Positions 44,611-57,525 of a stretch of DNA of 64,000 nucleotides are shown one piece after another. Source of the stretch: Corbicula japonica. Its lineage: Eukaryota; Mollusca; Bivalvia; Venerida; Cyrenidae. Each line of letters begins with the position of its first letter. Position 1 is the first letter of the stretch. Location: the NCBI GenBank assembly GCA_038501625.1, contig JAZAYU010000035.1:1746001-1810000 (forward strand), written 5' to 3'. A program made the position numbers and the translations under genes. Below the pieces are notes generated by a model. That model ran no database searches and was not told where the DNA came from. It saw only the letters and a list, made by a program, of their open reading frames with translations.

Positions 44611-47600
44611 ATGGCCCTGTTATAAAGCAGGCCGTCGTGTTATTGAACGTGGCAGACGCCTTTTTATAGGGCTAATAATGTATAGTTATTTAATAATTTA
44701 ATTTAAATGCCGTTCAATATACACTTAACAACTTTTCTAAGTATACACATTCGAATCGGGACAATTCTGGCCTATAATTCAGTCTTTGCACGTAAACTTG
44801 CAATAAACATGCAATGAATACTAACTGATTATTTAGTAAATAGATTTTCAAAATGACAGACAACTAACTGCTCAAAATCATAAAGAATACTGGCACATAC
44901 AGAGTACAAATTCACACCTTCAGTAAAGAACGCGTAAGACCACTATGTAAAGCCATAGCTGCTTTAACATGAGCGAAAACAATATAGGCTGTGCTGAATT
45001 CTTTACGTTACAATTTTCGAATACGATTTTTAATCATAGGATGTATAAACATCATTATAGGATGCTCAAAAGTTTCTGTATGCTGTTTACTTTTCATTAT
45101 GTCTTTTGTACACAACTTCTAACGTGATACGATGTTGACTTGGACAGACAACGGGTTAAGAAAGTCAAATATCTGACCGTTAACCAACGTCTACCCGACG
45201 TTCTTTTGCGACGTCCAAACGACGTCGCATTTTCGACGTCGGATTAACCTAAACTCTGATGTCGAATGTTTACTGGGTATACGATATAATTATTCAGTAT
45301 TAATAAAACTCCGTTTTATCCGGGTTAAAGGTAATGTTTTAGTGAAAGGTTATTAATCTTTATTAACAAGCTGATTAAACAATAATTCAAACAGAAACAG
45401 GAGATAAAAAACATATTTGTTTGCAAGTTTGCGTTTCAGAGACAAACACTGATCATGGAGAAATAGTAAATACTTTATATGCGCTATAAACACAGCGTAT
45501 AATGTAAAATACACGTCATATAATAATATTTGAACATTGTATAATGTTATTTTAGAGTCGTATAATTACGAGTTCTTAGCATGTTATGAAAAGTGCACAC
45601 CATATAGTGACGTTTCAGCATCTCAAAATGGTACATGAACAGCATAAAATGTCGCGTGTATATCATATACTAACAGTCGCACAGAAAGTAGTGGATAAAG
45701 CACAGTATAAATATTGTTTGTTCATAATTAGGCATCTATGGCGTTCCATAGACCACAATCATTTCATGGAGGTAATGCAGTTCTGAACGACACTTTGGGA
45801 AATCCTAGCTCATTTCGTACGCGCCTTCCAAGTTTAGACCACAACCAGATTTAAATGACTTGAAGGTGTGGAAGGACAACCGGAAAAGGACTTGTCGCAG
45901 ATATTCCTCCGAATTTACGTTTAATTGGTTTGGAACTGCTGCAGTCTTTTAAATGCACGTTCATTATGGAAGTCGGTAACTAAAAAGTGTAAAATAAAGA
46001 CTTTACTGCCATATGATAGGTATAACAGTTGCAATTTTGCAATTTCATTCTTACAAATATAAAAAAAATATCGGGAGGAAAAGAGTGACAACTTAGAAAA
46101 GTTGTTAAATGTATATGTTCGCAATTTATTATGAATTTTGTAGTCATACACAAACAATCTGAAATCTTCATAATTTGGCTAAATATTATTATTTCAACTT
46201 GTATATTTTATTCTTAATAAATAGCAATACTTTCGTTTTAACACTTATATCGTCCGCTTGATACAAACCGCCAGTAGTGACAAATTTCTATGGTTTATGT
46301 GTTTTTTGCGTTCAATATACAATTACTTCAAAGTACCTAAATTCGATATTATAAACGTTCGTTAAACAACGTAGAAAAATGTCTGAAATCCGGTCAGTTT
46401 GTTTTTCTGTTTTTCTTTTTCTCACGACTGAACAGTTACGATGTGCTAATTATTTGGATCTATGTGAAAGTATTCCTTAAAAATACCTTCATAACACATT
46501 TACTCTTACTCTAAGTGTCAAATCATTACAATTTTGTAAAATCTTGCATTGTATTGTACATGTTAAAGTATCTTTTTTCTCAGTATTCAAGTGATGATAC
46601 ATGTAACCTAAACCTCTAGCTTGTGAATTTTTATTCATTAATGATTGTATCTGCAACTATTCTGCTATTTTAAACGATAAAATTATTAAGTTATATATAA
46701 ATGCATTTAACTTACGGTTTTTGTTTCTGTAAAAATGTCACGTTCGTATAAAGCGAAAATAATCCATGGTCATGAAGTGGAAAGAAAATAGTTTTAATTT
46801 TAGTAGGATTTACTAAATTCAATGTAAAATAATTCGACAAGGACGTACGATAAATTTATAGGCCACCGTATACAAATGCTTTATGTTTTGATCGGTAAAT
46901 CATTAGTCTAACGGGTTTAACTCGCCAGTCTGCGTAGTCAACGGGCATTGTTGGGTTTTGTTAATGACTTACACAATATTTCAAGTGCTAGAGTCTGTGG
47001 TATCTGTACCTATACATTTAGTTTCAACCTTTTTGAATAATGAACCAGGAGGGTATTCTGAGAATTGTGTGGCATTAACGTTATCGTTCACAACAATTGA
47101 AATAATGGACATGATTGATGGCGAACGTCCGAAAATACCCGGATACTTTTCAAAAAGTACCTTTTTAAAAAGGTTGTTATTAAAATTATTAAAAGTGCAC
47201 ATTCAAATTTGTTAACCACACAATGAGAATTTGGGATTATATAAATTTAAAGGGTAACTAAGCTTTATAAAGTGAAGCTTAAAAAATTGAACTAGCAAAA
47301 CAATAGTTATGTTAATTGTCTAAGCAACTACTTTTATGTGTATAACCAATTTTGTATAATAAAAATGTGTGGTAAGCTTTCATTAAACAAGTATGTTTAA
47401 AAGTTTAAAGAAAATGGGCGAAAACTCTTTTAATACTCATTTAGATATTTGGAAGTTCATACGCTCTTTGGTGAGTCTATTCTGTCACCGTCAATAGGGA
47501 AACATAATTGCAATTAAGTTTAAACAACGTGCATAACGAAAACAAGTATTCTTAGCTTATCGCGATCTATATCTACGACTAGTGAGGAAGTATATCAATT

Positions 47601-47874
47601 CCTAAATGTAGTAATAGACGCATGGTGTTCAGTCTTGGCAATAAGAAGAATGAGTTGGCAATATTCTCTGATTAAAAAAAAGTTACACCTTTAGAATTTG
47701 AGGCTGAAGCATTGTCAGGCTACAGATGAAAATGTAAGAATACAATAAAGCGGTTGTGCTTTCAAGTCATTCTAATGCAGCTATACTTTTATGTCTTCGG
47801 TTGAGGAAAATTATGTTTTAAGTGAAAATAACAATAAAGCTACATGTTATATCGGGTTTTGCAAGTTTTGCAAG
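44611..47874. other. Intergenic stretch without recognised gene
   Basis: AT-rich. Open frames at 45586-45786 (+) and 46958-47215 (+) are short, lack family motifs and lack splice context, so I do not call them genes. It holds the ACGTC-rich segment at 45170-45247. Confidence 0.5.
45170..45247. repeat. ACGTC-rich degenerate repeat
   Basis: GACGT/ACGTC recurs about six times in under 80 bases (CAACGTCTACCCGACGTTC, GCGACGTCC, ACGACGTCGC, TCGACGTCGG). Many occurrences are self-complementary. The segment ends in GGATTAACC, which pairs with GGTTAA at its start. Confidence 0.65.
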
Positions 47875-48131
47875 CCCGTCGAAAATAGTTCGTTTTATGG
47901 GAACACCCATGGCGGCCAGGCGAGCGGGCGTCCAACCTCTGGGCGGCGTCCACAGCGATGTCCGCTCATTAACTTAAACAGTTGTTGACCGATCTCAAGA
48001 AAAATGTTTGTGTTCATAGTATCTCGGCCATATTCGATAACCAGCGAAATCGCTCAAGCCACTACAGAGGCTGGACGCCCGCTCGCCTGGCCGACATAAG
48101 TGTTCCCATAATGCGACCTATTTTCGATGGG
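47875..48131. mobile_element. Palindromic MITE, 67-bp terminal inverted repeats
   Basis: Arms 47875-47941 and 48065-48131: CCCGTCGAAAATAGTTCG and the complement of its partner, with inner GCGAGCGGGCGTCCA. The 120-bp centre is GC-richer than the surroundings. No transposase. Confidence 0.82.
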
Positions 48132-48221
48132 CGTATAAATAGTGATTTTAAAGAAAATTCTTCAGATAATATTATGTAAGGCTATACAACCAAATGATCA
48201 TTTTATAGAAAAGGTTCAATG

Positions 48222-48425
48222 AAACGGACTACTAGGGAGAAAAATGAATGGACGGACGGAGGGACGTTCAGGTGGATAAAAGGTTGAATGAACGGAGAGA
48301 GGTAGGACGGGATGATAGAAAGAACGACCGACGGACAATCGGTTGATGGAAAACGGACGATGAACGAACGGACGAACGAATGAACCGGTGAATGAACCAA
48401 TAAATGGGCAAGTGGAGATCTGTGC
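48222..48425. repeat. GGAC/GAAY tetranucleotide-type simple repeat
   Basis: A purine-rich + strand built of degenerate GGAC, GAAT and GAAC words in near-tetranucleotide register (GGACGGACGGAGGGACG, ACGAACGGACGAACGAATG). Serine/proline-rich open frames on the minus strand are by-products of this composition. Confidence 0.8.
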
Positions 48426-50523
48426 TAAAACTGCAATATAGAATGTACATAGGCTATACATATCAAATAAGTGTTTTAACCTTGTTAAAGTTTTGTAAAG
48501 ATTTATTATTGTTAAAAATATCTATTAGCATTTTCATAAACATTTAGCAATGTATGCATTAACCTTACATAAAAAGGATACTAACACAGTTGCGATAAAC
48601 CTTAAGATTTCTCGTTTAACTTCGAAGTCCCCTGCTCATGTAACGTTAATTTACATTCTAATAAGGAGAATGCAGTGACAAAATTTTAAATTGTCCATAA
48701 TACAGTGAGTAAGCAGGTGCCATAGTAGTTATTTTTGTTGAGCCTTCTTGTGCGCAATGCAGAGAACACGGTGCCTATCCATATCGGCTGTTTCTTTGCG
48801 AAATTCGCTATATCGGCTGTTCCTTTGCTTCGGCAACGGCTATTCTTTGCTAATAACAATGGATGGAGAGCATATGTCGAAGATTCCAGATGCAAATGTT
48901 ACAGATAAAAGGTATATTGTACAAAAAAAGGTTGTGCACGGAAAATTAGAATGTCTAAACTATGCATTGTAGTGTTTACTTTTTAAATGTCGGCGATTGT
49001 GGCCGAAATCTCGATGAAACTAGTTGACGATACACAGAGGTAGAGCACAGATCCAGCTTTTCCGCAGTCTATAACGAGTGTTTGCTTTGATATCTAACGT
49101 ATCAAGCGATATATTCTGCGTAATCTTTTTACTACGGCGAGTATTATTTTCAGTAAATTGATATCGACCTTCTGAGAAATTCAGTTAGGATAGCTGAATC
49201 TGAAATTCAATTGACGAATGATAACATATAATTTTACAAATAAAATAACTAAAGCGAACATTTCTTTTCTTTGTCTTTTTATTTAATGACCTTGACATAT
49301 CACAACAATAACACATTACGTCATATAACGACATTGACGATTTGCGGCGGTTAACAACCAAAACTATCAAAAATGCGATACTACGAAAAATGCGATTTTA
49401 CGAATAATCGGCTTGGTCCGATGCCAAATCGTAAAATCGCGACTGGACTGTATATCCAAAAATATAAATTCGATTTTAGAGACTAACAGGTACTTCTTAT
49501 ATGACAACAGGAAAAATTAGTAAGTCAAACATATGATAAGTTTGTCGTAATGTGTTCAACAGAGCCAAATAAGCCAAAATCATGTCTAAAGCAATTTTTT
49601 AACATATGGTTATTACATGCAAATTTCAACTCACATTATTTCATTTTTCATTTGTATGTGTTACATGTATTTATTAAATAAGTTTTATTTCCGATCGTTG
49701 ATTAACGCAGTGATATTTATAAATATTTTATGACAACGTTTCATTGAACACAAATTTTCCAGTTAAAATTTATACAAAACTATTAAAGGCCCAATAAACT
49801 TGTCAAACGACATATTTTTATGAACCTAAACATTTTCACCTGTATGCATTATAACACAAAAAATTAACCTTACAATAACAAAAGGGTATTATCTTTAATT
49901 GATTTGCAGCATGTTTTGCGGATCGTTTATCTTGTTTACAAAACAAACAGGAAATCTTCCCGAGCTAATTTTCGGCAACTCTCGGCAATCGACGGTCGCT
50001 AATTATGCAGAAGTGCATAAATTGATGACGTATTCCCCACTTAAAGCCGTTACCAGGATGGGTCGTGTAACATTTACATCTTTCTTTGTTTACCTTGTAA
50101 TGAAGTTAACACTTAAAGAATCTCTATTTTTTCCGTTTCGATTGAACATTCCAGCTGACTGATGAAATAATTTTGTTTTTTTATTATTATGTGAATGACG
50201 TCACCGCGATCTGCGTTCTTACGGCCCACGTACGGAAAAAACCGATAACCTTTCGCCGAGTGATTGTAAACATTGGTTAGTAATTTTGTGTGCTGCAAAA
50301 ATACTGTGACGTTTTAATTCGGACCGGGTCTCAATGATTGGGGATTGTTAGACAACATAAATATTTGGTCATTTATACTTTCTTTTAAAAAGGGTCAACG
50401 TGGTTAATTAATTTTCGCAGTGAAAAAAAAACATTGCTTCGAATTAACCTAACAGTGCCAACATTGTATCGTTAACATTTTCATCTGGGCTTGCCTGACA
50501 CATGTTTATTAAACCCAGGTGCA
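48426..50523. other. Intergenic stretch without recognised gene
   Basis: A somewhat GC-richer block at 50190-50340 (GACGTCACCGCGATCTGCG) may be an interspersed repeat, but no second copy is in the window. Small open frames have no recognisable motif. Confidence 0.45.
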
Positions 50524-50645
50524 AAGGTTATAAAGCTGAGATTAGAAACCAGTCTCAAATCCAAAGCATCTGATTGGCTGAAATGGCGACATATGTTTGA
50601 GATTTGAGATTTGAGACTGTTTTCCATGCTCAGTCTCATAACCTT
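50524..50645. mobile_element. Foldback element, 38-bp arms
   Basis: AAGGTTATAAAGCTGAGATT at the left faces CAGTCTCATAACCTT at the right. Inner parts carry repeated TTTGAGA words. Confidence 0.75.
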
Positions 50646-50659
50646 GGAGCCATGCTAGA

Positions 50660-50840
50660 AAACATTACAGCGATGACACTTCACAGCACTATGAAAAGAA
50701 CACCAATGACACGTTACTGATCGCACGAATGACAAATGATAGTGCCTCAAGCTAGGAGCGAACCCGCACCATCACGACGACAGCGCCTAGCCATGCAATT
50801 CCTGCGACGCAACCAATTGAGCTAACCGGGAGAATCCCAA
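50660..50840 (-). mobile_element. tRNA-derived SINE-like element
   Basis: On the minus strand GGTTAGCTCAATTGG fits a Pol III A box and GCGGGTTCGCTCC a B box. The two boxes are spaced wider than in a tRNA and there is no pairing acceptor stem, so it is not a working tRNA gene. The tail toward 50660 has no clear end. Confidence 0.5.
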
Positions 50841-50845
50841 AAAGG

Positions 50846-52346
50846 TTGATCGGATAACCCTGTTATACATAACAATTACTGCATGACACTGGTAATGGGT
50901 TGTTTTACTGATAACAGAACTGACTATATGTACGGGGAGACTTTTTGTTTGTTTTCGTTTTCAAAGAATTTGATGATACATGCAAGACCTTTATTAAAAA
51001 TCAGTCAATGCATTTGGATGGACACAAATCCTCTTTTATATTTTATTAATGTTTAGGATAAACTATGGAAAGACGAAAGAGCATAAAGAATGGACTTAAT
51101 TTACTATAATATCGTCATATAATTCATATGTATTGGTGTGATCGTGAGCTTTAGGTTTTAAGCGGTATGCAATCAAGTTTGTACTTCTCTGAACATGGTT
51201 AACTAATTTAGTTTATGAATCTGTCTAGAACCAACATGGCACAACAAAAATTATAAACCATGAGTAGATAATACTAAGCCTGTAATAAAGATAAATTTCG
51301 TTAAAGCAACAACAGACAAAACGTGGACAGTAATATGCGCTTCCATTACTGCTTATGAACTGGTAGACTGGCCCCTCGTCCCCTATAATCTGTTATATGT
51401 TCCCTGTCATGCTAAATTTTACTAAGAAAATTAACTCTGACAGGCACTTCATTTTTCTGTTCATACCTTCCCTTGTCTCATAGAACATCGGTGATTCAAT
51501 AGAAGTCAGAAAAAGAAAGGAAGACTTGAAATAAACCAAAACATTTGTGAAAATTATTCTTAAAAGTATTTAAAAAAGAACCATCCAACCGGGAGCCAGG
51601 CTAATGAACAGACTCGATCGAACAGAGCCTGTGATTTTTTGATAATTTGCAATGTTCTGTTTTCTTTTCTATCTAGTTTACAGATTTATGTTTTTAAGTA
51701 GTTTATGTCTGGTACATTCAAATGAAATAAGATATTGAATAATTAGCAAATGCACGCACCGAATCTGAAAAACAACAACTTAAAAAGAAAGTTAATAAAG
51801 ATTTGTATCCGGTTTAAACAGATATAGATAAAAGGCCAGCTACATTCTCACTTTCTTTGAATAAAGCCACAACACAAACGTATTTTTTAAAGTTTCTTTA
51901 TCACATGTACTATCACAATGTTCATAAATACTAACGACTAATGGTTAATTTTTGAGAGATGCTTTTTTGTTAAGAAACGATGGTAACAATACTGAATGAA
52001 ATTCATGTGATTTTTGTGAAACTTTATTGCATGCGTCACATAATAGAAATAAGTGAAATATATTTTCTTTTTGTTCGTTGCTAAAGTCAGGTAAATGATG
52101 AGTTGCAATAAAAGTTTGTTGTTGTTGTAAACTGTTAATGCATGCACACAAACATTTTTCATATTGGATAGATATGTGCGTACCGTAACTATCAGTTTCT
52201 AAAGATCCGGTTGTTGTAAAAGTAATGAGGAAAACAATGGTCTCTTAAAATATTCAAATGCGCATCAAACAAAAACTCATTGTATACCATAGTTTTTGTC
52301 GATATCATCTCCTTAAGAGATAGGGAACAAAATTTGCCCTATTCAA
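50846..52346. other. Intergenic stretch without recognised gene
   Basis: AT-rich sequence with no recognisable gene. Overlapping small open frames at 51938-52162 show no family motif. Confidence 0.45.
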
Positions 52347-52410
52347 TGACACAGTATCAATTAACACAAGTAACGAAATGTTACGTTTGTAACAAATTGA
52401 TACTGTGTCA
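52347..52410. repeat. Inverted repeat hairpin
   Basis: TGACACAGTATCAATT and its exact complement bracket a loop that contains a further small stem (GTAACGAAATGTTAC). Confidence 0.8.
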
Positions 52411-52854
52411 GTGATTAGTGCTCTAGATGCTTCTTAAGATAATTCAAATTTACGACATGACGGCAGGTGTTAACCCCATCTTCAATTTCATTTACGTCGT
52501 AATACGATCATAGTAATTGTTAAAATGATTTCGAATGTGGGTTATCTCTTCCTTGTTCCTTATCTACCAGCAGCCAATGGTATCATCGGTATGTAATACC
52601 CGATCGTTGAGCGAACTGTTGAAATTTAACACAGGTAGCAGACAGTGTTATAATAAGTAGTCACTGGTGAGTGAATTGTACAAAATATGCATCTAGACCT
52701 ATTGCTTATCAAATACAAGTTAATGTGATGTCGTGTCGGTCAATATAAATATTTGTGTTGTCAAGGCACTGGTAAAGTATCAGTCACATTATCCAGCGGT
52801 GGGGTATACGATTATAAAAGAAGATTGGTGGCCGGCTTTGGCCTCCAAAGTATT

Positions 52855-53225
52855 TGGACGGTGACTGAGGTCATCTGGCGCATCGGTGGGGTCTTTGGGA
52901 GAAAATAAGTTGTAGTTAAAATTCAGCGATGTATCCACCGATGCACCACATCGTTCATCATCGAAAATCCATTATTATCATATTTTTCAAGGATCGGCCG
53001 ATGTATGGCCGAGAATCGTCCAGTGTTCGTTGAATACGAGGTGGGTTAATAGTGGTGCGCATCAGACATCGGACAATGATCAAACGATGTTTGACCAAAC
53101 ATATGCCCATATTCGAATGATGTACAACCGAATGGCGAACGATGGTCACCAATGTATAAGCGATGTTGTATACCTCGTCCGTTTATCGCTCGAACATCGG
53201 TCTATGATAAGCGATGTATCGCTAG
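52855..53225. repeat. CGATG/CATCG-rich degenerate repeat
   Basis: CGATG or CATCG appears about a dozen times in 370 bases at irregular spacing, on both strands (GGCCGATGTATGG, AACGATGTTTG, AGCGATGTATCGCT, GCGCATCGGTGG). Open frames on both strands follow from this composition and show no domain. Confidence 0.6.
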
Positions 53226-54263
53226 GCCATTAAAGTAGCGTATTTTTCGGATGCAAAACAATGCTTGCTGTCCAAGACCGTGTAGCAATTAGCAAAGTTC
53301 TATTTGTTTCAGCATGGAAGACTTCCAACACAAACAGCGAGATGAATGGGAAGTTAATATAAAACAGTTAAAAGCATAGAGATGCTATTTTTACGTTTAC
53401 ATCGTCATTCTAACGTCATGTTTAGTCAATTTTACGACGAAAGTTTGACCCTAAACTATTTGCTGTCTGTTCCCCCGCATGTTTTAAACCCATGTAACAA
53501 ATACAAAATAAGGGCTGACTTCAGTCGTTATTGCCCATATTATCAGACAAATTTGAAAAATCAAATCGCTATAACGGACAAAAAGCAGTTCAAGAAAACT
53601 TTGCACAAATAATTGTTATTAATGTATCTTCATTTTTACATACTCTAAGAAAAGTTAGAAAAGTAAAAAGGCAAGAAATTCTATTGACATTAATTAAAAA
53701 ACTAAGCGACACAAAACATTATAACTATAAATGCCCTAATAAGTATAGTGATTCTGACAACAACATTCTGTATCCTTTTAAAAGAACATTCAATTATGAA
53801 GATTTAAATCAGCGTTTGTCACCCATTAACGCGACCAGGAAGTGACCAGGAAATTCAAGGTCAAACACACTTTTACAAATGTCTAATATTGTTTACATAA
53901 ATAAGGTCAAAAGGACACAGCATCTTGTTGTCGGTATCATATTACTTATGTGGTCATTAAAATGATGTTTTGTTAAGGTTTTGTGAATTTATGTAAAAAG
54001 AGTTTTAGGTAATCTTTATATCTAGTTATTTTTCTTTACTGCTCTGTCTTATCATATGAAAAATTAAGATACATGTATTAGATTAATTTGTGCATAGTTT
54101 CATTTAGACAATATCTTCATCATTTTAATTAAAATCGATTTAATAATTCTAAACCTAGATTTGTTAGTCTAGATCATACAGACGTTTTGTCATTGGTCAG
54201 TATCATGCTTCTATAAATAGGACACTTACTCCAGTTAACAATAATGAAATTCAATGAAATATA
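53226..54263. repeat. Region with a dispersed repeat, pair of 58390-58745
   Basis: At 53850-53960 GGTCAAACACACTTTTACAA, AAAAGGACACAGCATC and TTGTTGTCGGTATCAT have counterparts at 58565-58745, partly in opposite orientation. Open frames at 53382-53845 are AT-rich with no recognised motif. Confidence 0.5.
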
Positions 54264-54892
54264 TGGAACGCCGTTGCTGCCTCATGATAATAGTGTTTAG
54301 AACATGACTTCAATATTTCATCTTATTATTATATCCACAAAAATTTATATGCTGACCTGTCAGAACGTTATACTTATAATCCACATTTCAGTTTGAAACT
54401 TAAAGGGTAACCTTAATGAAACCTTAGAAAAAATAATATTGAAATCACTTTAATAATCCATAAAATTTTGACTTATAGTTTTGCAGTTTTTAAATCAAGA
54501 TTATATCAGACTTGAAACATGGCCTGAACCCCCACCTTCTTTATTTCTAAAGATACATGTATATTCAAATTATTGTTTCGTTTTCTCCTAATTCATTACG
54601 TAATGATCCATGTACTGACGTAATAATCGATGTATAAACAAACACAACGAACTGATGTGTACACATCACGAAGTGATGCACAGGCTTAACGTAATAATTA
54701 TAACATTACATAGCGCCATGATGCTTACTCACGAGAACACGATGCACAGACATAACAACATGTCTTCATTATAAACGTAATGATGGGAGAGCAAATCATC
54801 AATAACATAATGAATGACTGTTATCCCATATAACATACTGAAAAAGTGGCATTATGTTATAAGAACCATCATGAGGCAGCAACCGCGCTCCA
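54264..54892. mobile_element. MITE-like element with about 25-bp terminal inverted repeats
   Basis: TGGAACGCCGTTGCTGCCTC at 54264 faces GAGGCAGCAACCGCGCTCCA at 54873-54892. The interior has several palindromes (GATGTGTACACATC, CATCACGAAGTGATG) and repeated ACGTAAT words. No coding region. Confidence 0.72.
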
Positions 54893-56929
54893 TACTTATA
54901 CCATAAATACGAGCCTCCCTTTGAAGCGTCAGCTTTTTTCACGAATTATTATTTCAGGCGTACTGATCGCATTTTCAAAATCATAGCGTCTGGATGATTG
55001 ATAGTAAGTGTTTGTTTTGTGTTATATGTTGTATGTTTTTGTTTGAGTTATATGTATAATTAGAAAATACCTAATTGACTCACGTTTAAGGCCATCTACA
55101 GTCATCATTGGACGTTCATAGATGTTAGGTGTAAGAGTTAATTAAGTTATTTATATACTGTTGTCTTTTATTGGCGAACGTTGAATGATGTGCGTGTGTA
55201 TAACATGAATTTGTGGAACGCGTTGTATAGGAGAGATTCATGACTACGTAGTAAATACCTGTTAATGTGTATCACGTGGTTCACATTTTCTAGAAGGTAG
55301 GGCAAGAAATGTAAACAATGGCCATAGAGCATCTGATAAAAAATACTTAAAATGATGATGTAGATTCTTAATATCGTTCAAGAAATTATATCTGATTATT
55401 CAGTTATTTAAAAAAGATGGCTTAAATGAAAAAATATAAAAGAAAATTAAAGAATTTAAAAAAAGACTTTGACAAGTTATTTAAAGTCCCAGTATACATC
55501 AAATGTTGTAATCATTTTAATTTATATAAAGTTCATATATAAAAATACATTGCCATTAATAACTTATTAGTCTGCAACAACTTTAGTAAAAGTCTGTTTT
55601 TTACGTCATAAAGTTATGTTAAAATAATTTAATTTATAACAATATAATAACAATGCACTATATTGTTACATCACATATTCTTCATTTTTTGTTATACAAA
55701 TATAACTAAGCTATTTTACAACTAAATGTCCCCGGTAGTCAACCAAACAAATTATTCAGCTTATGATGCCAGTGGTTTAAAAGCTTGGTGGCGTATTGTT
55801 GTTTCAATAATTTTGAATGTTATCGTGCATGAAAACTGTGTTCGAGTTCCTATTGAGCGGAGGCAGTGTCTTTTGGCTCACTTACAACTAAATCAACATA
55901 GTTCTATTGTTATCCGAGATTTACACACAATTATTTATAAGGGACAAAGCCTGGATATTTAATGTTTAACAAACTTACCTGCTGTAAATTATTGTTTAAT
56001 TGTATTTAAAATTTATTATGATTTAAACTTTTTCATGACATCATTTAAAATTGCTAGGTATTTTTTTAAGTCGAAACAAAGTTCTCTTCAAAGTTTATAT
56101 CTACAATCTAACAGTGAAATTGCAACGAATATGTCTTAATTAAGTTAAATTAACAAAACTATTGCCTACAGTGTTGCTTGTCATGATGGTATGACCCATT
56201 TTTTATCTACATTGAAGAGGCCATGATCTGTATATACGTTACTGTTTCATTCAGGTGCATTTAGTGTGCAGACTGATGCTTTCAATAAGTTAAGTGACAG
56301 GCTGGGCCCTGGGTGTAAGTGTGTATATATACATAAACTTGAAGAAAAAAATAATATAAGGAAATATCTGAAAATGAGTAAACTTTTAATGAGAAAATGG
56401 TATAAACTAGAAAGGGTTTACACATGTTTCGGCAAAGAAGGCTTTGATACAAAAATTAAACTGGAAATCACCTATAAATGGGTATATGTATCAGGTACGG
56501 GATCTGGGTGATTTTCTATGTCAATTTTCCACTAATAATGCGTTGCTACAGATGCATGTCCATTTCATTGAAAACTGTTCATGTCATGCTGCAATCCACC
56601 ATTAATGTGTATTTTAAATTGATTTTGGCTTTGAAAACCGTATAAAAATACTCCAGACATAATTTCTCAGTCCATTTACCAGGAGTAACAATCACATACA
56701 CTATAACTAAAATGTTTATTAGCTCAAATTCTTTTTGTTACAGATAAAACATGACAATACTTGCAGCTTGTAATGCAAACTCTTCACAAATAATATAAGG
56801 TAGGGCAAAGGTTTGCCCGACTAGCAACTGTTATTGTGGTCATTTCTTATCTGAGAATCTATTTTTAGAACATTCTCTACCTGTGAATCCTTCCTATACA
56901 AGGAAGGGAGAAGGTTTGAAATTATATAT
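54893..56929. other. Intergenic stretch with one possible transposase fragment
   Basis: AT-rich. Apart from 55726-55962 nothing is recognised. The open frame at 56266-56511 is Lys-rich with no motif. Confidence 0.45.
55726..55962 (+). pseudogene. Possible PiggyBac-type transposase C-terminal fragment
   Basis: A 78-codon open frame reads NQTNYSAYDASGLKAWWRIV, then VSIILNVIVHENCVRVP. The order Y-x-x-Y-D-x-x-x-x-x-x-W-W-R followed by a hydrophobic stretch with N-x-x-V resembles the end of PiggyBac/PGBD proteins (DQxxxYY...KWWR...VN). No catalytic Asp block or terminal repeats were found. It could be a chance frame. Confidence 0.35.
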
Positions 56930-57408
56930 ACGGGAAATGGTATAGCCTGGGGTTAATGTTGAAATTTGTTTACTGAACATTTACACGTTTGCAGTAAATG
57001 TACTGAATGATTTGAAAACAAACGAATTGAACAGTTTACCTTTTAACTATTATGACAACTAGCTGGAAAATAGTGGAAGAGATGATTGCTATGGTAAAAA
57101 TTATTTTGATGAAGAATTGCCAGAACTATATGTATTGATATGTATTAATTTTATGATACAAAGTAATTTCTCATATTTTTAGGATTTACTACACCTTTAT
57201 CGATAAAAAAGAAAAGTATCAAAATTTCAATAACGGCAAAATGCCTTTCAATGAAAGTTTGCACAAATGAATGATTATTTTGTTTAGTTTGATAAATTTT
57301 CTTTTTAATCGATGGTCGAACAAGGAGGAGTGTAGTGGATCGTGAAGAGCACTTAAAATTTTGTAAATGTAACTGATTTTTCATTATAATTGTCATTGTA
57401 GATTTTTA

Positions 57409-57525
57409 TTAAGTAGATACTCTACTGAGAGCTATGTAGGTCATTCCTCCTTGGAATATCGTTTTCCCAATATCAACAGCTGCTGAAGATAATGTAAGAC
57501 TTTGCACTTTATGGACACTTACACC
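57409..57525 (-). pseudogene. Pif1/Helitron-type helicase fragment, left arm
   Basis: Minus strand reads VHKVQSLTLSSAAVDIGKTI, then FQGGMTYIALSRVST and a stop. VHKxQxLTL and YIALSRV are the last helicase motifs of Pif1-like proteins, which in invertebrate genomes usually come from Helitrons. Only the C-terminal fragment is present. Confidence 0.7.

Noticed and set aside
45586..45786. 66-codon open frame
   Set aside because: No recognised motif, no splice context, AT-rich surroundings. Length is within chance.
46958..47215. 85-codon open frame
   Set aside because: No domain recognised, and an overlapping frame of similar length exists on the other strand. Not called a gene.
48203..48461. Three overlapping minus-strand frames rich in Ser, Pro, Phe and Arg
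   Set aside because: They are translations of the GGAC/GAAY simple repeat.
50750..50840. Working tRNA gene on the minus strand
   Set aside because: Pol III boxes are present, but the spacing is too long and there is no acceptor-stem pairing. Annotated as SINE-like instead.
53382..53845. Two overlapping Lys/Asn-rich open frames
   Set aside because: The composition follows AT-rich DNA, and the region overlaps a dispersed repeat. No motif.
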